Both the position numbers and the translations under genes were made by a program. The notes beneath the pieces are model-generated. The model saw nothing but the letters and a program-made list of their open reading frames with translations, was not told the origin of the DNA and searched no databases. A DNA stretch of 64,000 bases from Labrys okinawensis (lineage in GTDB: Bacteria; Pseudomonadota; Alphaproteobacteria; Rhizobiales; Labraceae): assembly GCF_002982075.1 (NCBI RefSeq), contig NZ_PUEJ01000004.1:186001-250000 (forward strand), in the 5' to 3' direction. Every line of letters begins with the position of its first letter. Within the stretch, counting starts at the first letter, position 1. Positions 15,514 to 24,701 of the stretch are shown in pieces.

Positions 15514-17028
15514 TCATGGATGCGTTGGTCCCGGCTGGCCGAGGCCCACCTCATCGAAATAGCGTTGCAGCAATGCCATCTCAGCGGAAGCAAGGATGGC
15601 GCCGACATAGCCATCGGGCCGCACGAGCACCCAATCGCCCGGCGTGAGACCATAGATCTCGCCGACATGGCCAGCATGGTCGAGAATGTCACCGCGTTCG
15701 CCGATGGAGTGGATATGCAGCCCACGGCGGGGCGGCAATGGCGCCTGATTTGCCTCGTAAGCCAACAGAGTCCAGTGCGCACCTTTGAACAGGTCGAACA
15801 GGCGCAGGGGCCGGCCGGCCGCCCCGCGGACCGGCGCGTCCGGCGCACGGTCTCCCGCACGCACGCCACCTTGTCGCGGCGGCCGCTCGATCGCCAGCGA
15901 CGACTTGGGATAACCGAGATCCAGCTGCTGCGTCTCGCGTCCGCGCCGTATCTCACCGCGCTTGAGATCATCCAATAATTTGGTGGAAAGCCCCAGCATG
16001 GACGCCGCGACGGGTCGGCGCTCCTCTTCATAGGTGTCGAGCAGTTGGTCGCCGGCACCAGCCAGAACAGCCGCCAGCTTCCAGCCCAGATTATAGGCAT
16101 CCTGCACGCTGGTATTGAGCCCTTGCCCGCCGGTCGGCGGATGCGTATGCCCCGCATCTCCAACCAGGAATGTGCGTCTGACGCGATATCGATCGGCGAG
16201 GCGGGCGTTCATGGCGTAGGCCGAAGCCCAGGAGACTGAAATCACCTGGATGTCGTCCCGGCCGGTGCGCTGCGCAACCATGGCATTCAGCCCCTCTGCG
16301 GAAAGGTCGACGTCGCCTTCCAGCGGAACCGGCCCCTGTATCTGGAACAGATCGGTTCCCGCGAGCGGACAAAGCGAGATCTGCCGCTGCATGTCCTTTT
16401 CGGCAAAACGATGCCAGACATCGCGGCTCAGACCGGTCAGGGAAACGTCGGCGACGATGGCGCGAACGCCGAGCGTCCTGCCCGGGAAGCCCACCTCGAG
16501 CGCCTGGCGCACGAAACTGCGGCCGCCATCGGCGCCGACAAGCCAGCGCACGCGAACATTCTCCTCGCCCTCTTTGCCGGCGATCCGCAGGGATACACCG
16601 GCCTCGTCCTGGTCGAAGCCAACCAGTTCAGAGCCAAACTCGGGGCAGTGTCCCAATTCTGCAAGACGATCGCGCAGAATGCTCTCGGTCAAGAACTGCG
16701 GCAGCATCAACGGGATGCGATAAGGTTCGGCCGGTAATGAAGCCTGCTGCTCCATGATCCCGGAATCGCTGTAACTGCCATCATCATGATGGCTGCGCTG
16801 CGGCGGATAGGGGCCGCCCGCCGCAGCGAGGCGGTCGAGAACGCCGAGATCCTCGAAGATCTCCAGCGTTCTTGGCTGGATCCCCTTGCCGCGTGAGCCG
16901 TGAAACGGCTTGTCCATTTTCTCGATCAGCCGGAAGGACACTCCGCGCCGCGCGAGATCGATAGCCAGCGTCAGCCCGGCCGCCCCCGCCCCGCAAATGA
17001 GAACATCGACTGCGAATTGCTCTGTCAT
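15514..17028 (-). CDS. FAD-dependent aromatic monooxygenase (PheA/TfdB-type)
   Basis: A 504-residue class A flavoprotein hydroxylase. It has the N-terminal FAD-binding motif CGAGAAGLTLAIDLARRG (residues ~11-28), the substrate/NADPH-region motif GADGGRSFVR, the second FAD motif FLVGDAGHTHPPTGGQGLNT, and a C-terminal thioredoxin-like domain ending in PDGYVGAILAS. These enzymes hydroxylate phenolic or polyketide-like aromatics with NAD(P)H and O2. The ATG at 17028 follows GGAGGCGACC, itself inside the shared regulatory region. The gene is divergent from a MarR regulator and flanked by its probable operators, so induction by an aromatic ligand is expected. The exact substrate is unknown. Confidence 0.9.
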   Translation of the reverse strand: MTEQFAVDVLICGAGAAGLTLAIDLARRGVSFRLIEKMDKPFHGSRGKGIQPRTLEIFEDLGVLDRLAAAGGPYPPQRSHHDDGSYSDSGIMEQQASLPAEPYRIPLMLPQFLTESILRDRLAELGHCPEFGSELVGFDQDEAGVSLRIAGKEGEENVRVRWLVGADGGRSFVRQALEVGFPGRTLGVRAIVADVSLTGLSRDVWHRFAEKDMQRQISLCPLAGTDLFQIQGPVPLEGDVDLSAEGLNAMVAQRTGRDDIQVISVSWASAYAMNARLADRYRVRRTFLVGDAGHTHPPTGGQGLNTSVQDAYNLGWKLAAVLAGAGDQLLDTYEEERRPVAASMLGLSTKLLDDLKRGEIRRGRETQQLDLGYPKSSLAIERPPRQGGVRAGDRAPDAPVRGAAGRPLRLFDLFKGAHWTLLAYEANQAPLPPRRGLHIHSIGERGDILDHAGHVGEIYGLTPGDWVLVRPDGYVGAILASAEMALLQRYFDEVGLGQPGPTHP

Positions 17029-17040
17029 GGTCGCCTCCAT

Positions 17041-17105
17041 ATGTGTAATATGCACATAATAGGAGAGCAAAGATGCCGTCAACAGATAATGTGCAAAATA
17101 CACAT
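17041..17105. promoter_or_regulatory. Two MarR-type operators flanking the monooxygenase promoter
   Basis: Two 17-bp dyads share the consensus ATGTGYA-N3-TRCACAT: 17041-17057 and, in the opposite orientation, 17089-17105. Between them, on the minus strand, a -35 TTGACG (17077-17082) and a -10 TATTAT (17056-17061), spaced 15 bases apart, would drive the monooxygenase gene. The left site overlaps the downstream edge of the -10 and the right site abuts the -35. The right site lies inside the first codons of marR if its start is 17073. Confidence 0.7.
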
Positions 17106-17555
17106 ATGAGTGCCTTGCTGCGCGAGCTTCACGGCGCTCTGATCGATATCGCCAGCGTGATGAACCGCCCCCAGCGCGACGAGGCGATGGTGCGCGCAGC
17201 CGGCATCTCCCTCGATCGTGCTCTTTTTCCACTGCTGGTCATGGTGGAACGCCTCGGCCCCATCGGCGTGGTGGAACTGGCCGACCGCGTGGGGCGGGAT
17301 TACACGACGGTCAGCCGGCAGGTGGCAAAACTCGAAAGCCTCGGCCTGGTGGACCGTCAAGGCAGCCCCGCCGATCGTCGCGTGCGCGAGGCGACCATCA
17401 CGGCCAAGGGGAAGGCCATGACCGATCTGGTCGATGCCGCCCGCGAGAAGATGGGCCGTGCGATCTTTGCCGGATGGGAGCAGGATGATGTTCGCGAACT
17501 GGTGCGGCTCATGCGCAAGTTTGCGGATGACATCAATGCGACCTCTCCGGAATGA
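17073..17555 (+). CDS. MarR-family transcriptional regulator
   Basis: A 160-residue winged-helix regulator. The DNA-binding region is GVVELADRVGRDYTTVSRQV (about 67-86), followed by the MarR wing GLVDRQGSPADRRVREATIT. It should bind as a dimer to the two 17-bp dyads found here and respond to a small aromatic ligand, controlling the divergent monooxygenase. Start choice matters: the ATG at 17073 has a good GGAGAG site 6 bases upstream, whereas the in-frame ATG at 17106 (MSALLRELHG) has none. With the first, one operator lies within codons 6-11 and could act as an autoregulatory roadblock; with the second, it lies just upstream. Confidence 0.92.
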   Translation: MPSTDNVQNTHMSALLRELHGALIDIASVMNRPQRDEAMVRAAGISLDRALFPLLVMVERLGPIGVVELADRVGRDYTTVSRQVAKLESLGLVDRQGSPADRRVREATITAKGKAMTDLVDAAREKMGRAIFAGWEQDDVRELVRLMRKFADDINATSPE

Positions 17556-17698
17556 CCGATAGCACCTGCCGCGTAACCCCCGAATTGGCTTGACCATGCA
17601 TGCCCGGCCGGTGCTGGAATCGCCGGCCTCACATCCACGGCGTCGAGGCTGGCTCACGGCCCCGGCATCATATGTTCGCTGATCGAGGAGCCCATCAT

Positions 17699-18226
17699 AT
17701 GCGGCACATCGCCCTGCTGCGCGCCATCAATGTCGGGGGAAACTCGACGATCAAAATGGCCGAGTTGCGTGCGCTCGGCGAAAGGCTCGGCTTTACCGGG
17801 GTTACAACCCTGTTGCAGAGCGGAAATCTGACGTTCGAAGCCGCCGGCACCGAACCACAAGCCCTCGAGCAGCGCTGGGAACAGGCGGTCGTCGAGACCT
17901 TCGGCGTTCCGGCTGCCTTCATGATCCGCACCCTGCCGGAATGGCGGGCCCTGATCGCAGCCAATCCCTTCCGGGACGAGGCGGAGGCGGACCCTGCCCA
18001 TGTGCTGGCTCTTCCAAGCAAGGGCGAGGTTACCGGCTCCGCCGTCGTTTCCCTGCGCGCGGCGATCCAGGGGCGCGAGCGCATCGCCGCCGGCGGGCGC
18101 TGCCTCTATGCCCATTACCCGGACGGCATCGGCCGCTCCAAGCTCACCACCAAGCTGATCGAGCGTCATCTCGGCACGCTGGTGACCGGCCGCAACTGGA
18201 ATACGGTCTTGAAACTGGCCGCCTGA
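17699..18226 (+). CDS. DUF1697 domain protein
   Basis: A 175-residue protein that starts with the family hallmark MRHIALLRAINVGGNSTIKM and continues with LRALGERLGFTGVTTLLQSG and NLTFEA. It ends with the conserved segment RSKLTTKLIERHLGTLVTGR and NWNT. DUF1697 proteins are common soluble proteins of unknown function, occasionally associated with stress or resistance genes. GAGGAG lies 8 bases before the chosen ATG. An earlier in-frame start would add 33 residues without homology. It is probably transcribed alone; the upstream marR gene ends about 140 bases before it. Confidence 0.88.
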   Translation: MRHIALLRAINVGGNSTIKMAELRALGERLGFTGVTTLLQSGNLTFEAAGTEPQALEQRWEQAVVETFGVPAAFMIRTLPEWRALIAANPFRDEAEADPAHVLALPSKGEVTGSAVVSLRAAIQGRERIAAGGRCLYAHYPDGIGRSKLTTKLIERHLGTLVTGRNWNTVLKLAA

Positions 18227-18287
18227 CGGTGCCGCGCTGGGTAGCCGGAATCATCATTGATTCCTGCCGCCGCCTGGTTGGAGCGTC

Positions 18288-19685
18288 CTACCAGCCGAGT
18301 TCGCGCAGATAGGCCGCGCGGGCGCCGACGCCCGTATGCGTGAAATCGGTGAAGACGCCGTCCACGCCCAGGCGGAAGAACTTCAGATATTCCAGGCTCG
18401 GATCGCCATGATAGTCGGCGGCCAGATATTTCTTCTCGTTGCGGAACGTGAAGACATGCACGAACAGCCCCGCCTTGTGCGCATCGGCGACAAGGCTGCT
18501 CGGATCCTGGGTCGAGGCTTCCGGCGTCGAGCCCTTATAGGGCGTGCCGTCGGCGTTGCTTTCCTTCCAGGGCGAGATCTTGAGCGAGACAATCTGCGGC
18601 TTCCAGGGCCCGATGCCGTCCGCGTAGGTCTTGATCTCCGCCAGGCCCTCCGGGCTCAGCATGGCGTCGAACCAGCGCGCATCGCCGGCGACCGTCCAGT
18701 CGAAGGGGCGTGAATTGGTGATGTCGTCATAGAGCACCTTACCGGTCTTCAGGTCGACACCATCCGCATCGATGAGTTGGACCTGCCGGGTCTCCAGACC
18801 GTGTTGACGCATATATTTCAGGCTGCTCGGCTCGAAGCTCTGCACCAGGATGGGAGCATCCTTGGCGTTCAGGCCATTGTCCTTGATGATCTTGATCAGG
18901 GCATCCTCGAGCGGACGGCTGCCCGGCGCGCCGCAGCCATTGGCAATGGCCTGCGCATTGTTCCAGGTCGGATTCTTGGTCTCGGGATAGACGGCGATCG
19001 GGCGGCCGGTCTCCTTGCTCTTGGCCCTGGCAATATCGATGATCTCTTGGAAGCTGAGGACCGGGAACTTGCCGTTGAACACTTTCGGCCGCTCATTGGC
19101 CGCGTCATAGGTGGTGCCGGCGATCCAATTCTTCAGCTCGGCCATAGTGAAATCGGTGATCGACCAGTCATTGGTATGATCTTCGCCGTCGACGACCAGG
19201 GATTTCAGCACCGATTTGGGATTGGCCGGATCGGTCAGGTCGGTGAGATATTCGGCAGGCCCGCTGGTCGGCGTCCGGGCCCACTTCACCGTGACCATGA
19301 CGCCCGGCACCGTGCGCTTGCGGGCGGCGACCTCGGCATTGGTCCTGGCCACTTCGGCGATGTTGGTATTGTCGCTCAGCCAGGGATTGTGACGTGCCAC
19401 CAGTACGCAATCCTTGGTCAGGTGCAGATCCTCTTCGAGTGCATCCGTTCCGAGGGCAGCGGCCAGGTCATAGGAGGCCTCGGTCTCTTCCGGCACCAAC
19501 CCGGGCACACCGCGATGGCCGATCACCAGCGGCGGCTTGCCGTCGAGGGTGAGGAAAGGCCTGGCGCCAGTCGGCGCTGCATCCGCCTGGGCAAGAGCCG
19601 CCGACGGGACGGCAAGCCCCAGGGCGGCAGCGCCAATCAACGCTACAGCGCCCCGTACATTCCATCGCGCGCAACCATATCTCAT
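18288..19685 (-). CDS. Exported glycerophosphodiester phosphodiesterase
   Basis: A 465-residue GDPD-family (GlpQ-like) enzyme. It has a signal peptide (VRGAVALIGAAALGLAVPSA, cleavage near ALA-QA at 33) and then the TIM-barrel catalytic motif VIGHRGVPGLVPEET, with H57-R58 and the acidic pair at 66-67. A second catalytic segment follows, LEEDLHLTKDCVLVARHNP, with its E-x-D and His. Periplasmic GlpQ enzymes hydrolyse glycerophosphodiesters from phospholipid turnover to glycerol-3-phosphate plus an alcohol. The protein is longer than E. coli GlpQ (~358 residues) because of insertions around residues 110-160, typical of a larger bacterial subgroup. No glp transport genes lie beside it. Confidence 0.9.
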   Translation of the reverse strand: MRYGCARWNVRGAVALIGAAALGLAVPSAALAQADAAPTGARPFLTLDGKPPLVIGHRGVPGLVPEETEASYDLAAALGTDALEEDLHLTKDCVLVARHNPWLSDNTNIAEVARTNAEVAARKRTVPGVMVTVKWARTPTSGPAEYLTDLTDPANPKSVLKSLVVDGEDHTNDWSITDFTMAELKNWIAGTTYDAANERPKVFNGKFPVLSFQEIIDIARAKSKETGRPIAVYPETKNPTWNNAQAIANGCGAPGSRPLEDALIKIIKDNGLNAKDAPILVQSFEPSSLKYMRQHGLETRQVQLIDADGVDLKTGKVLYDDITNSRPFDWTVAGDARWFDAMLSPEGLAEIKTYADGIGPWKPQIVSLKISPWKESNADGTPYKGSTPEASTQDPSSLVADAHKAGLFVHVFTFRNEKKYLAADYHGDPSLEYLKFFRLGVDGVFTDFTHTGVGARAAYLRELGW

Positions 19686-20329
19686 GACCGGATCTCCAAC
19701 CTTTTGCTCGCATCAACCGTGAAGCCCCCCGGCTTTCTTGTCGTAATTTCCTGACAAAGGGATGACCCGCGGAACGGACCGGCGAGCAGGGACAGAGACC
19801 CTCTCTTGGAGCATGCGTCATTGAGCCGGGGACAAGAACTCAGCCGAATCTGCGGCGACGGGATCAAAAAAGTATCAACACAACTCGTGAAACGTGGTGG
19901 CACGTAGTTTCCTCAATGGGTTAGCTTGCCGTTACTGGAGAGCCGCTGGCTCGACAGCAAGAGCGGCAGGCTCAAGCCGGCCGCATTTGGGGGAGACGGT
20001 CATGCCCAGGCATCCGATAGCGGTCCTGGAGAGGCGCTGCGAGCATCATCGCCGATCCATGTCATCCCGGTCCGAAACGGCGTCGCGCTCGGCGGATAAC
20101 GCGCCGGGGCTCCCCGCCACCCCGCTTGTTGCTTTCGGCCATGACCCTGCTGCAAGCCGGGCCTGACACGCCGATCAAAAAATAGCAGCGCCTTGGCACT
20201 CCGCGGCTCGCCAATGCGTTGTACCGCCAAACTCCACCCCGGAACGCGGCGGAAGCAAGACCGGTTCTCGGCCGCGCAACGTCACCATCGCTCAAGTCCA
20301 ACAATCATAAAGTCCCAGGGAGAAGCCCA
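19686..20329. other. Long divergent intergenic region upstream of XylF-like operon
   Basis: 644 bases without a convincing gene between the glycerophosphodiesterase gene and the sugar ABC operon. The only structure I see is a small dyad ACGTG-GTGG-CACGT at 19892-19905, extended on both sides by a loose GAAAC/GTTTC pair. It could be an operator but is over 400 bases from the next start. Confidence 0.4.
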
Positions 20330-21400
20330 ATGAAACTCACCACCTTGAAATCCGCCGGTATCGCCGCCCTGGCCCTGTCGCTGCTCGGCAGCGCATCGGC
20401 CCTGGCCCAGGATGCCGCCGTCAAGGACGCCACCGTGGCGTTCCTCATGCCCGACCAGGGCTCGACCCGCTATGAGGAGCATGATCATCCCGGTTTCGTC
20501 GCCCAGATGAAGAAGCTGTGCGAGAGCTGCAAGGTGCTCTACCAGAACGCCGACGCCTCGATCTCCAAGCAGCAGCAGCAGTTCAACTCGGTGATCACGC
20601 AGGGCGCCAAGGTCATCGTGCTCGATCCGGTCGACTCGGCCGCCGCCGCCTCCATGGTCAAGCAGGCGCAGAGCCAGGGCATCAAGGTCATCGCCTATGA
20701 TCGCCCCATTCCCGATGCCAAGGCCGATTTCTACGTGTCCTTCGACAACAAGGCGATCGGCAAGGCCATTGCCGAATCTCTCGTCGAGCATCTCAAGGCC
20801 ACCAAGGCGCCGACCGAGGACACCGGCGTGCTGCAGATCAACGGCTCGCCGACCGACGCGGCCGCCCGACTGATCCGCGACGGCATCCATGAAGGCCTCA
20901 AGGACAGCGGTTACAAGACCCTGGCCGAATTCGACACGCCGAACTGGCTGCCCTCCAACGCCCAGCAATGGGCCAGCGGCCAGATTTCCCGCTTCGGCAA
21001 GAAGATCGTCGGCGTGGTCGCCGCCAATGACGGCACCGGCGGTGGTGCGATCGCGGCCTTCAAGGCCGCCGGCGTGGACCCCGTGCCGCCCGTCACCGGC
21101 AATGACGCCACCCTGGCCGCCCTGCAGCTGATCATCGCCGGCGACCAGTACAACACCATCTCCAAGCCGAGCGAGATCGTCGCCGCCGCTGCCGCCGATG
21201 TCGCCGTCGAGCTGCTCGCCGGCAAGACGCCCAAGGCGGAGGCCACCTTGTTCGATACGCCCTCCAAGCTGTTCGTGCCGGCCATCGTGACCTCGAAGAA
21301 CCTGAAGGCGGAGATCATCGACAAGAAGATCGCCACGGCCGACCAGCTCTGCGGCGGCCGTTATGCCGAAGGCTGCAAGAAGCTCGGCATCACGCAGTAA
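20330..21400 (+). CDS. Sugar ABC transporter substrate-binding protein (XylF/ChvE-like)
   Basis: A 356-residue exported binding protein of the CUT2 class. The signal peptide MKLTTLKSAGIAALALSLLG ends at ALA-QD near residue 23. The mature domain has the group features LMPDQGSTRYEEHDHPGFVA, QQQQFNSVITQGAKVIVLDP, IKVIAYDRPI and VVAANDGTGGGAIAAFKAAG, closest to xylose- and multiple-sugar-binding proteins. GGGAGAAGCCCA precedes the ATG. The protein heads a four-gene operon with a single-domain ATPase, a permease and an SDR dehydrogenase. The SDR suggests the ligand is a pentose, hexose or polyol that is oxidised after uptake. The exact ligand cannot be inferred. Confidence 0.92.
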   Translation: MKLTTLKSAGIAALALSLLGSASALAQDAAVKDATVAFLMPDQGSTRYEEHDHPGFVAQMKKLCESCKVLYQNADASISKQQQQFNSVITQGAKVIVLDPVDSAAAASMVKQAQSQGIKVIAYDRPIPDAKADFYVSFDNKAIGKAIAESLVEHLKATKAPTEDTGVLQINGSPTDAAARLIRDGIHEGLKDSGYKTLAEFDTPNWLPSNAQQWASGQISRFGKKIVGVVAANDGTGGGAIAAFKAAGVDPVPPVTGNDATLAALQLIIAGDQYNTISKPSEIVAAAAADVAVELLAGKTPKAEATLFDTPSKLFVPAIVTSKNLKAEIIDKKIATADQLCGGRYAEGCKKLGITQ

Positions 21401-21518
21401 GCCTGCCGTCGCCCCCGGCCGCCTGCGCGGCCGGGAGATCATAACACAGGCGCGAACTTAACGGGATGACACGGGATTGAAGGGCCGATCCCCTCAGCTC
21501 CATCAGGGGATGGAGCGG

Positions 21519-21582
21519 GATCGACCATCTTCGCCCTCCATCTCGCCCGATGTCGCCAAGATGGTCGATCTGGAGATCGACC
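21519..21582 (+). repeat. Overlapping alternative hairpins between binding-protein and ATPase genes
   Basis: Hairpin A pairs GATCGACCATCTT (21519-21531) with AAGATGGTCGATC (21558-21570), a perfect 13-bp stem. Hairpin B pairs GGTCGATCT (21563-21571) with AGATCGACC (21574-21582), a perfect 9-bp stem. Both use bases 21563-21570, so only one can form at a time. Hairpin B belongs to the same sequence family as the palindromes at 354-428, which occupy the same operon position in another sugar transporter. A transcript-stability or attenuation role is inferred. Confidence 0.65.
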
Positions 21583-21683
21583 CTCCGGACTTCCGTACCG
21601 CGACGCAGCGCGAGGCCGGGCCCTATTGCCCTGCCCCGCCCGACAGCCAGGCATTCCCGATCCCTCTATGAAAGGACCCCGGC

Positions 21684-22517
21684 ATGACTGACCTTTCTGC
21701 CAGTTCCGCACCGGCCACCGCGCCAACGGGCGAGCTCATTTTAAGCCTGCGCAACGTCTCCAAGCATTTCGGCGCCGTATCGGCCCTGACCGATATCGAG
21801 CTCGACGTGCATGCCGGCGAGGTGGTGGCGCTGGTCGGCGACAACGGCGCCGGCAAGTCGACACTGGTCAAGGTCCTGGCCGGCGTCCACCAGCCGAGCT
21901 CCGGCACCATCACCTTCCACGGCAAGCCGGTGACGCTCTCGACGCCGAGCGACGCCCTCAATCTCGGCATCGCCACCGTCTTCCAGGACCTCGCTCTGTG
22001 CGAAAACCTCGACTCGGTCGCCAATATCTTTCTGGGACGCGAACTCGAGCCCTACCGGCTCGACGAGGTCTCGATGGAGATCAAGGCCTGGAAGCTGTTG
22101 AACGAATTGTCGGCCCGCATTCCCAGCGTGCGCGAGCCGATCGCCTCGCTTTCGGGCGGACAGCGCCAGACCGTTGCCATCGCCCGCTCGCTGCTGCTCG
22201 AGCCCAAGATCATCCTGCTCGACGAGCCGACGGCGGCGCTGGGGGTCGCGCAGACCGCCGAGGTGCTAGACCTCATCGAACGCGTGCGGGACCGCGGCCT
22301 GGGCGTGGTGATGATCAGCCACAACATGGACGACGTACGCGCCGTGGCCGACCGTATCGTGGTGCTCCGGCTCGGGCGCAACAACGGGGTGTTCTATCCC
22401 CATGATTCCCATCAGGACCTGATCAGCGCCATCACCGGCGCCGCCGAGAATTCGGTGTCCCGACGCGCGACGCGGCGTCAGGCACAGACCGAACAGAGCC
22501 AGGAGAGCCAGCCATGA
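21684..22517 (+). CDS. Sugar ABC transporter ATP-binding protein (single NBD)
   Basis: A 277-residue ATPase with one nucleotide-binding domain: Walker A GDNGAGKST (52-60), Q-loop near VFQDLALCEN, signature LSGGQ (156-160), Walker B IILLDEPT (~177-184), and H-loop VVMISHNMDDV. CUT2 importers usually have two fused domains (~500 residues); single-domain forms such as FrcA homodimerise and are common in rhizobia. It energises uptake of the sugar bound by the upstream protein through the downstream permease. The stop codon overlaps the permease start by 4 bases (ATGA), implying translational coupling. Confidence 0.93.
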   Translation: MTDLSASSAPATAPTGELILSLRNVSKHFGAVSALTDIELDVHAGEVVALVGDNGAGKSTLVKVLAGVHQPSSGTITFHGKPVTLSTPSDALNLGIATVFQDLALCENLDSVANIFLGRELEPYRLDEVSMEIKAWKLLNELSARIPSVREPIASLSGGQRQTVAIARSLLLEPKIILLDEPTAALGVAQTAEVLDLIERVRDRGLGVVMISHNMDDVRAVADRIVVLRLGRNNGVFYPHDSHQDLISAITGAAENSVSRRATRRQAQTEQSQESQP

Positions 22518-23785
22518 CCAGCAATATCGAGCAGGGTCGCGCAGAATCGGGCCCTTCCAAAACACCGCTCGACCGCGCCGATGTGCGGGTGAAGCATGAC
22601 GACAGCATCGGCGGCGCCATCAGCGCCTTCCTGGAACGGATACGCTCCGGCGATCTCGGCTTCCTGCCGGTGATCGTGGGCCTGATCCTGATCTGCATCG
22701 TCTTCCAGAGCCTGAGCCCGGTCTTTCTCTCGGCCAACAATCTGGTCAACCTGCTGTTCGACTGCTCGACGGTCGGCGTGATTGCGCTCGGCATCGTCTG
22801 CATCCTGATGCTGGGCGAGATCGACCTGTCCGTCGGCTCGGTGAGCGGCCTGTCGTCGGCCCTGCTCGGCGTGCTCTGGGTCAATCTGAACTGGCCGGTC
22901 GTGCTGGCCATCCCCGCCGCCATCCTGGCCGGCATGGCGATCGGCGCCGTCTATGCCTTCCTGTTCAACCGCTTCGGCATGCCGAGCTTCGTCGCCACTT
23001 TGGCGGGCCTGCTTGCGGTCCTCGGCCTGCAGCTCTATCTGCTCGGCTCGACCGGTTCCATCAACCTGCCTTACGGCTCGGAGGTGGTGAATTTCGGCCA
23101 GACCATGACGATGCCCGACGCGGTGGCCTATGTGCTGGCCGCCATTGCCGGCGCGGTGATCTTCTATGCCGATTTCCGCACCGCATCCCGCCGCCGCGAG
23201 GCTGGGCTCTCCGCCCGCCCCTTCGCCTTCATCGTGCTGCGCGCCGCCGCGATCACAATCGCGCTCGAACTCGTGGTCTTCTATCTCAACCAGGATCGCG
23301 GCGTGCCGTGGATGTTCACCTTGTTCGTCGTGCTGGTCGTGGTGATGAACTATGCCCTGACGCGCACCAAGTGGGGCCGCTCGATGAGCGCGGTCGGCGG
23401 TAATCGCGAGGCGGCGCGGCGTGCCGGCATCAATGTCCGCTTCATCTATGCCTCGGCCTTCGTGACCTGCGCCGGCCTGGCGGCGACGGGCGGCATCCTG
23501 GCCGCGGCACGCCTGGCTTCCGCCAGCCAGCAGGCCGGCACCGGCGAGGTGAACCTCAACGCCATCGCCTCGGCGGTCATCGGCGGCACCAGCCTGTTCG
23601 GCGGTCGCGGCAGCGCCTATTCGGCCCTGCTCGGCATCATCGTCATCCAGGCGATTTCGAGCGGGCTGACGCTGCTCGATCTGTCCTCGTCGCTGCGCTA
23701 CATGATCACCGGCGCCGTGCTCGCCATCGCCGTGATCGTCGACTCCCTCGCCCGCAGGTCTCGCGTCTCCCACGGCCGCGCCTGA
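22514..23785 (+). CDS. Sugar ABC transporter permease (XylH-like)
   Basis: A 423-residue integral membrane protein of the BPD_transp_2 family. About ten hydrophobic segments are visible, including FLPVIVGLILICIVFQSLSP, VGVIALGIVCILMLGEIDLS and VGSVSGLSSALLGVLWV. The CUT2 signature region GEIDLSVGSVSGLSSA and the C-terminal AVIGGTSLFGGRGSAYSALL are present. A ~50-residue charged N-terminal extension precedes the first membrane span, as in other XylH-type permeases. The start overlaps the ATPase stop. It forms the transmembrane channel for the XylF-like binding protein. Confidence 0.92.
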   Translation: MTSNIEQGRAESGPSKTPLDRADVRVKHDDSIGGAISAFLERIRSGDLGFLPVIVGLILICIVFQSLSPVFLSANNLVNLLFDCSTVGVIALGIVCILMLGEIDLSVGSVSGLSSALLGVLWVNLNWPVVLAIPAAILAGMAIGAVYAFLFNRFGMPSFVATLAGLLAVLGLQLYLLGSTGSINLPYGSEVVNFGQTMTMPDAVAYVLAAIAGAVIFYADFRTASRRREAGLSARPFAFIVLRAAAITIALELVVFYLNQDRGVPWMFTLFVVLVVVMNYALTRTKWGRSMSAVGGNREAARRAGINVRFIYASAFVTCAGLAATGGILAAARLASASQQAGTGEVNLNAIASAVIGGTSLFGGRGSAYSALLGIIVIQAISSGLTLLDLSSSLRYMITGAVLAIAVIVDSLARRSRVSHGRA

Positions 23786-23908
23786 CCTTTTCCCGAGCCG
23801 ACGAGCCCTTATCGATCAAGGGTTTGCCGGCTGTTCTTTTCCTATTTTCCTTGTTCGTCGGCAAAGGCGGAGACGCCTTTCCGAAGATCTCTCCAGGAGA
23901 CGACCATC

Positions 23909-24667
23909 ATGCAACAGGATCCCAACAGCCAGAATTTGTCGGGGCAGGATTTTTCCGGCAAGGTCGCAGCCATCACCGGCGCAGCTTCGGGCATCGGCCT
24001 CGAATGCGCCAAGGCCCTGCTGGCGGCCGGCGCCCGGGTCGTCTTCGTCGACCGGGCCGAGGACGCCCTCAAGACGATCTGCGAGGAACTCGGCCCCAAC
24101 GCCATTCCGGTGGTCACCAACCTGCTCGACCCGGCCAGCGTGTCGCGCATGATGCCTCAGATTCTCGACAAGGCCGGCCAGCTCGACATCTTCCATGCCA
24201 ATGCCGGCTCCTATATCGGCGGCGAGGTGGTCGAGGGTGACCCCGACGCCTGGGACCGCATGCTCAATCTCAACATCAATGCCGCCTTCCGCACGGTGCG
24301 CGAAGTGCTGCCGCATATGGTGGAGCGCAAGACCGGGGACATCATCGTCACCTCGTCGGTCGCCGGCATGGTCCCGGTGGTGTGGGAGCCGATCTACACC
24401 GCCTCCAAGCATGCGGTGCAGGCCTTCGTCCACACGGTCAGGCGGCAGGTCGCCAAGCACGGCATCCGCGTCGGCGCCGTGCAGCCCGGCCCTGTGGTCA
24501 CCGCGCTGATCAGCGATTGGCCCAAGGCCAAGCTCGACGCGGCCCTGGCGGCCGGCGACCTCATGCAGCCGACGGAAGTGGCGGCGGCGGTGATGTTCAT
24601 GCTCAGCCGCCCCCGCAACGTCACCATCCGCGATCTGGTGATCCTGCCCCAGGCCAATGATCTGTGA
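23909..24667 (+). CDS. SDR-family sugar/polyol dehydrogenase
   Basis: A 252-residue classical short-chain dehydrogenase. The cofactor loop is TGAASGIG (23-30), the structural motif is NAG (HANAGS), and the catalytic residues sit in ITSSVAG-like VTSSVAG and Y163-T-A-S-K167. Asp in FVDRAEDAL after the second beta strand favours NAD(H) over NADP(H). CAGGAGACGACCATC precedes the ATG. It lies about 120 bases after the permease and is likely the first catabolic step for the imported sugar or sugar alcohol; relatives include sorbitol and galactitol dehydrogenases. Substrate assignment is inference from the operon. Confidence 0.88.
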   Translation: MQQDPNSQNLSGQDFSGKVAAITGAASGIGLECAKALLAAGARVVFVDRAEDALKTICEELGPNAIPVVTNLLDPASVSRMMPQILDKAGQLDIFHANAGSYIGGEVVEGDPDAWDRMLNLNINAAFRTVREVLPHMVERKTGDIIVTSSVAGMVPVVWEPIYTASKHAVQAFVHTVRRQVAKHGIRVGAVQPGPVVTALISDWPKAKLDAALAAGDLMQPTEVAAAVMFMLSRPRNVTIRDLVILPQANDL

Positions 24668-24701
24668 AAGATCGCCGGGAATGGGCGCTGCTTCCTGAAC
24701 C

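Noticed and set aside
20330-21400. Assignment of the binding protein specifically to xylose
   Set aside because: The resemblance is to the XylF/ChvE group as a whole; no xylA or xylB genes are present, so a specific ligand is not supported.
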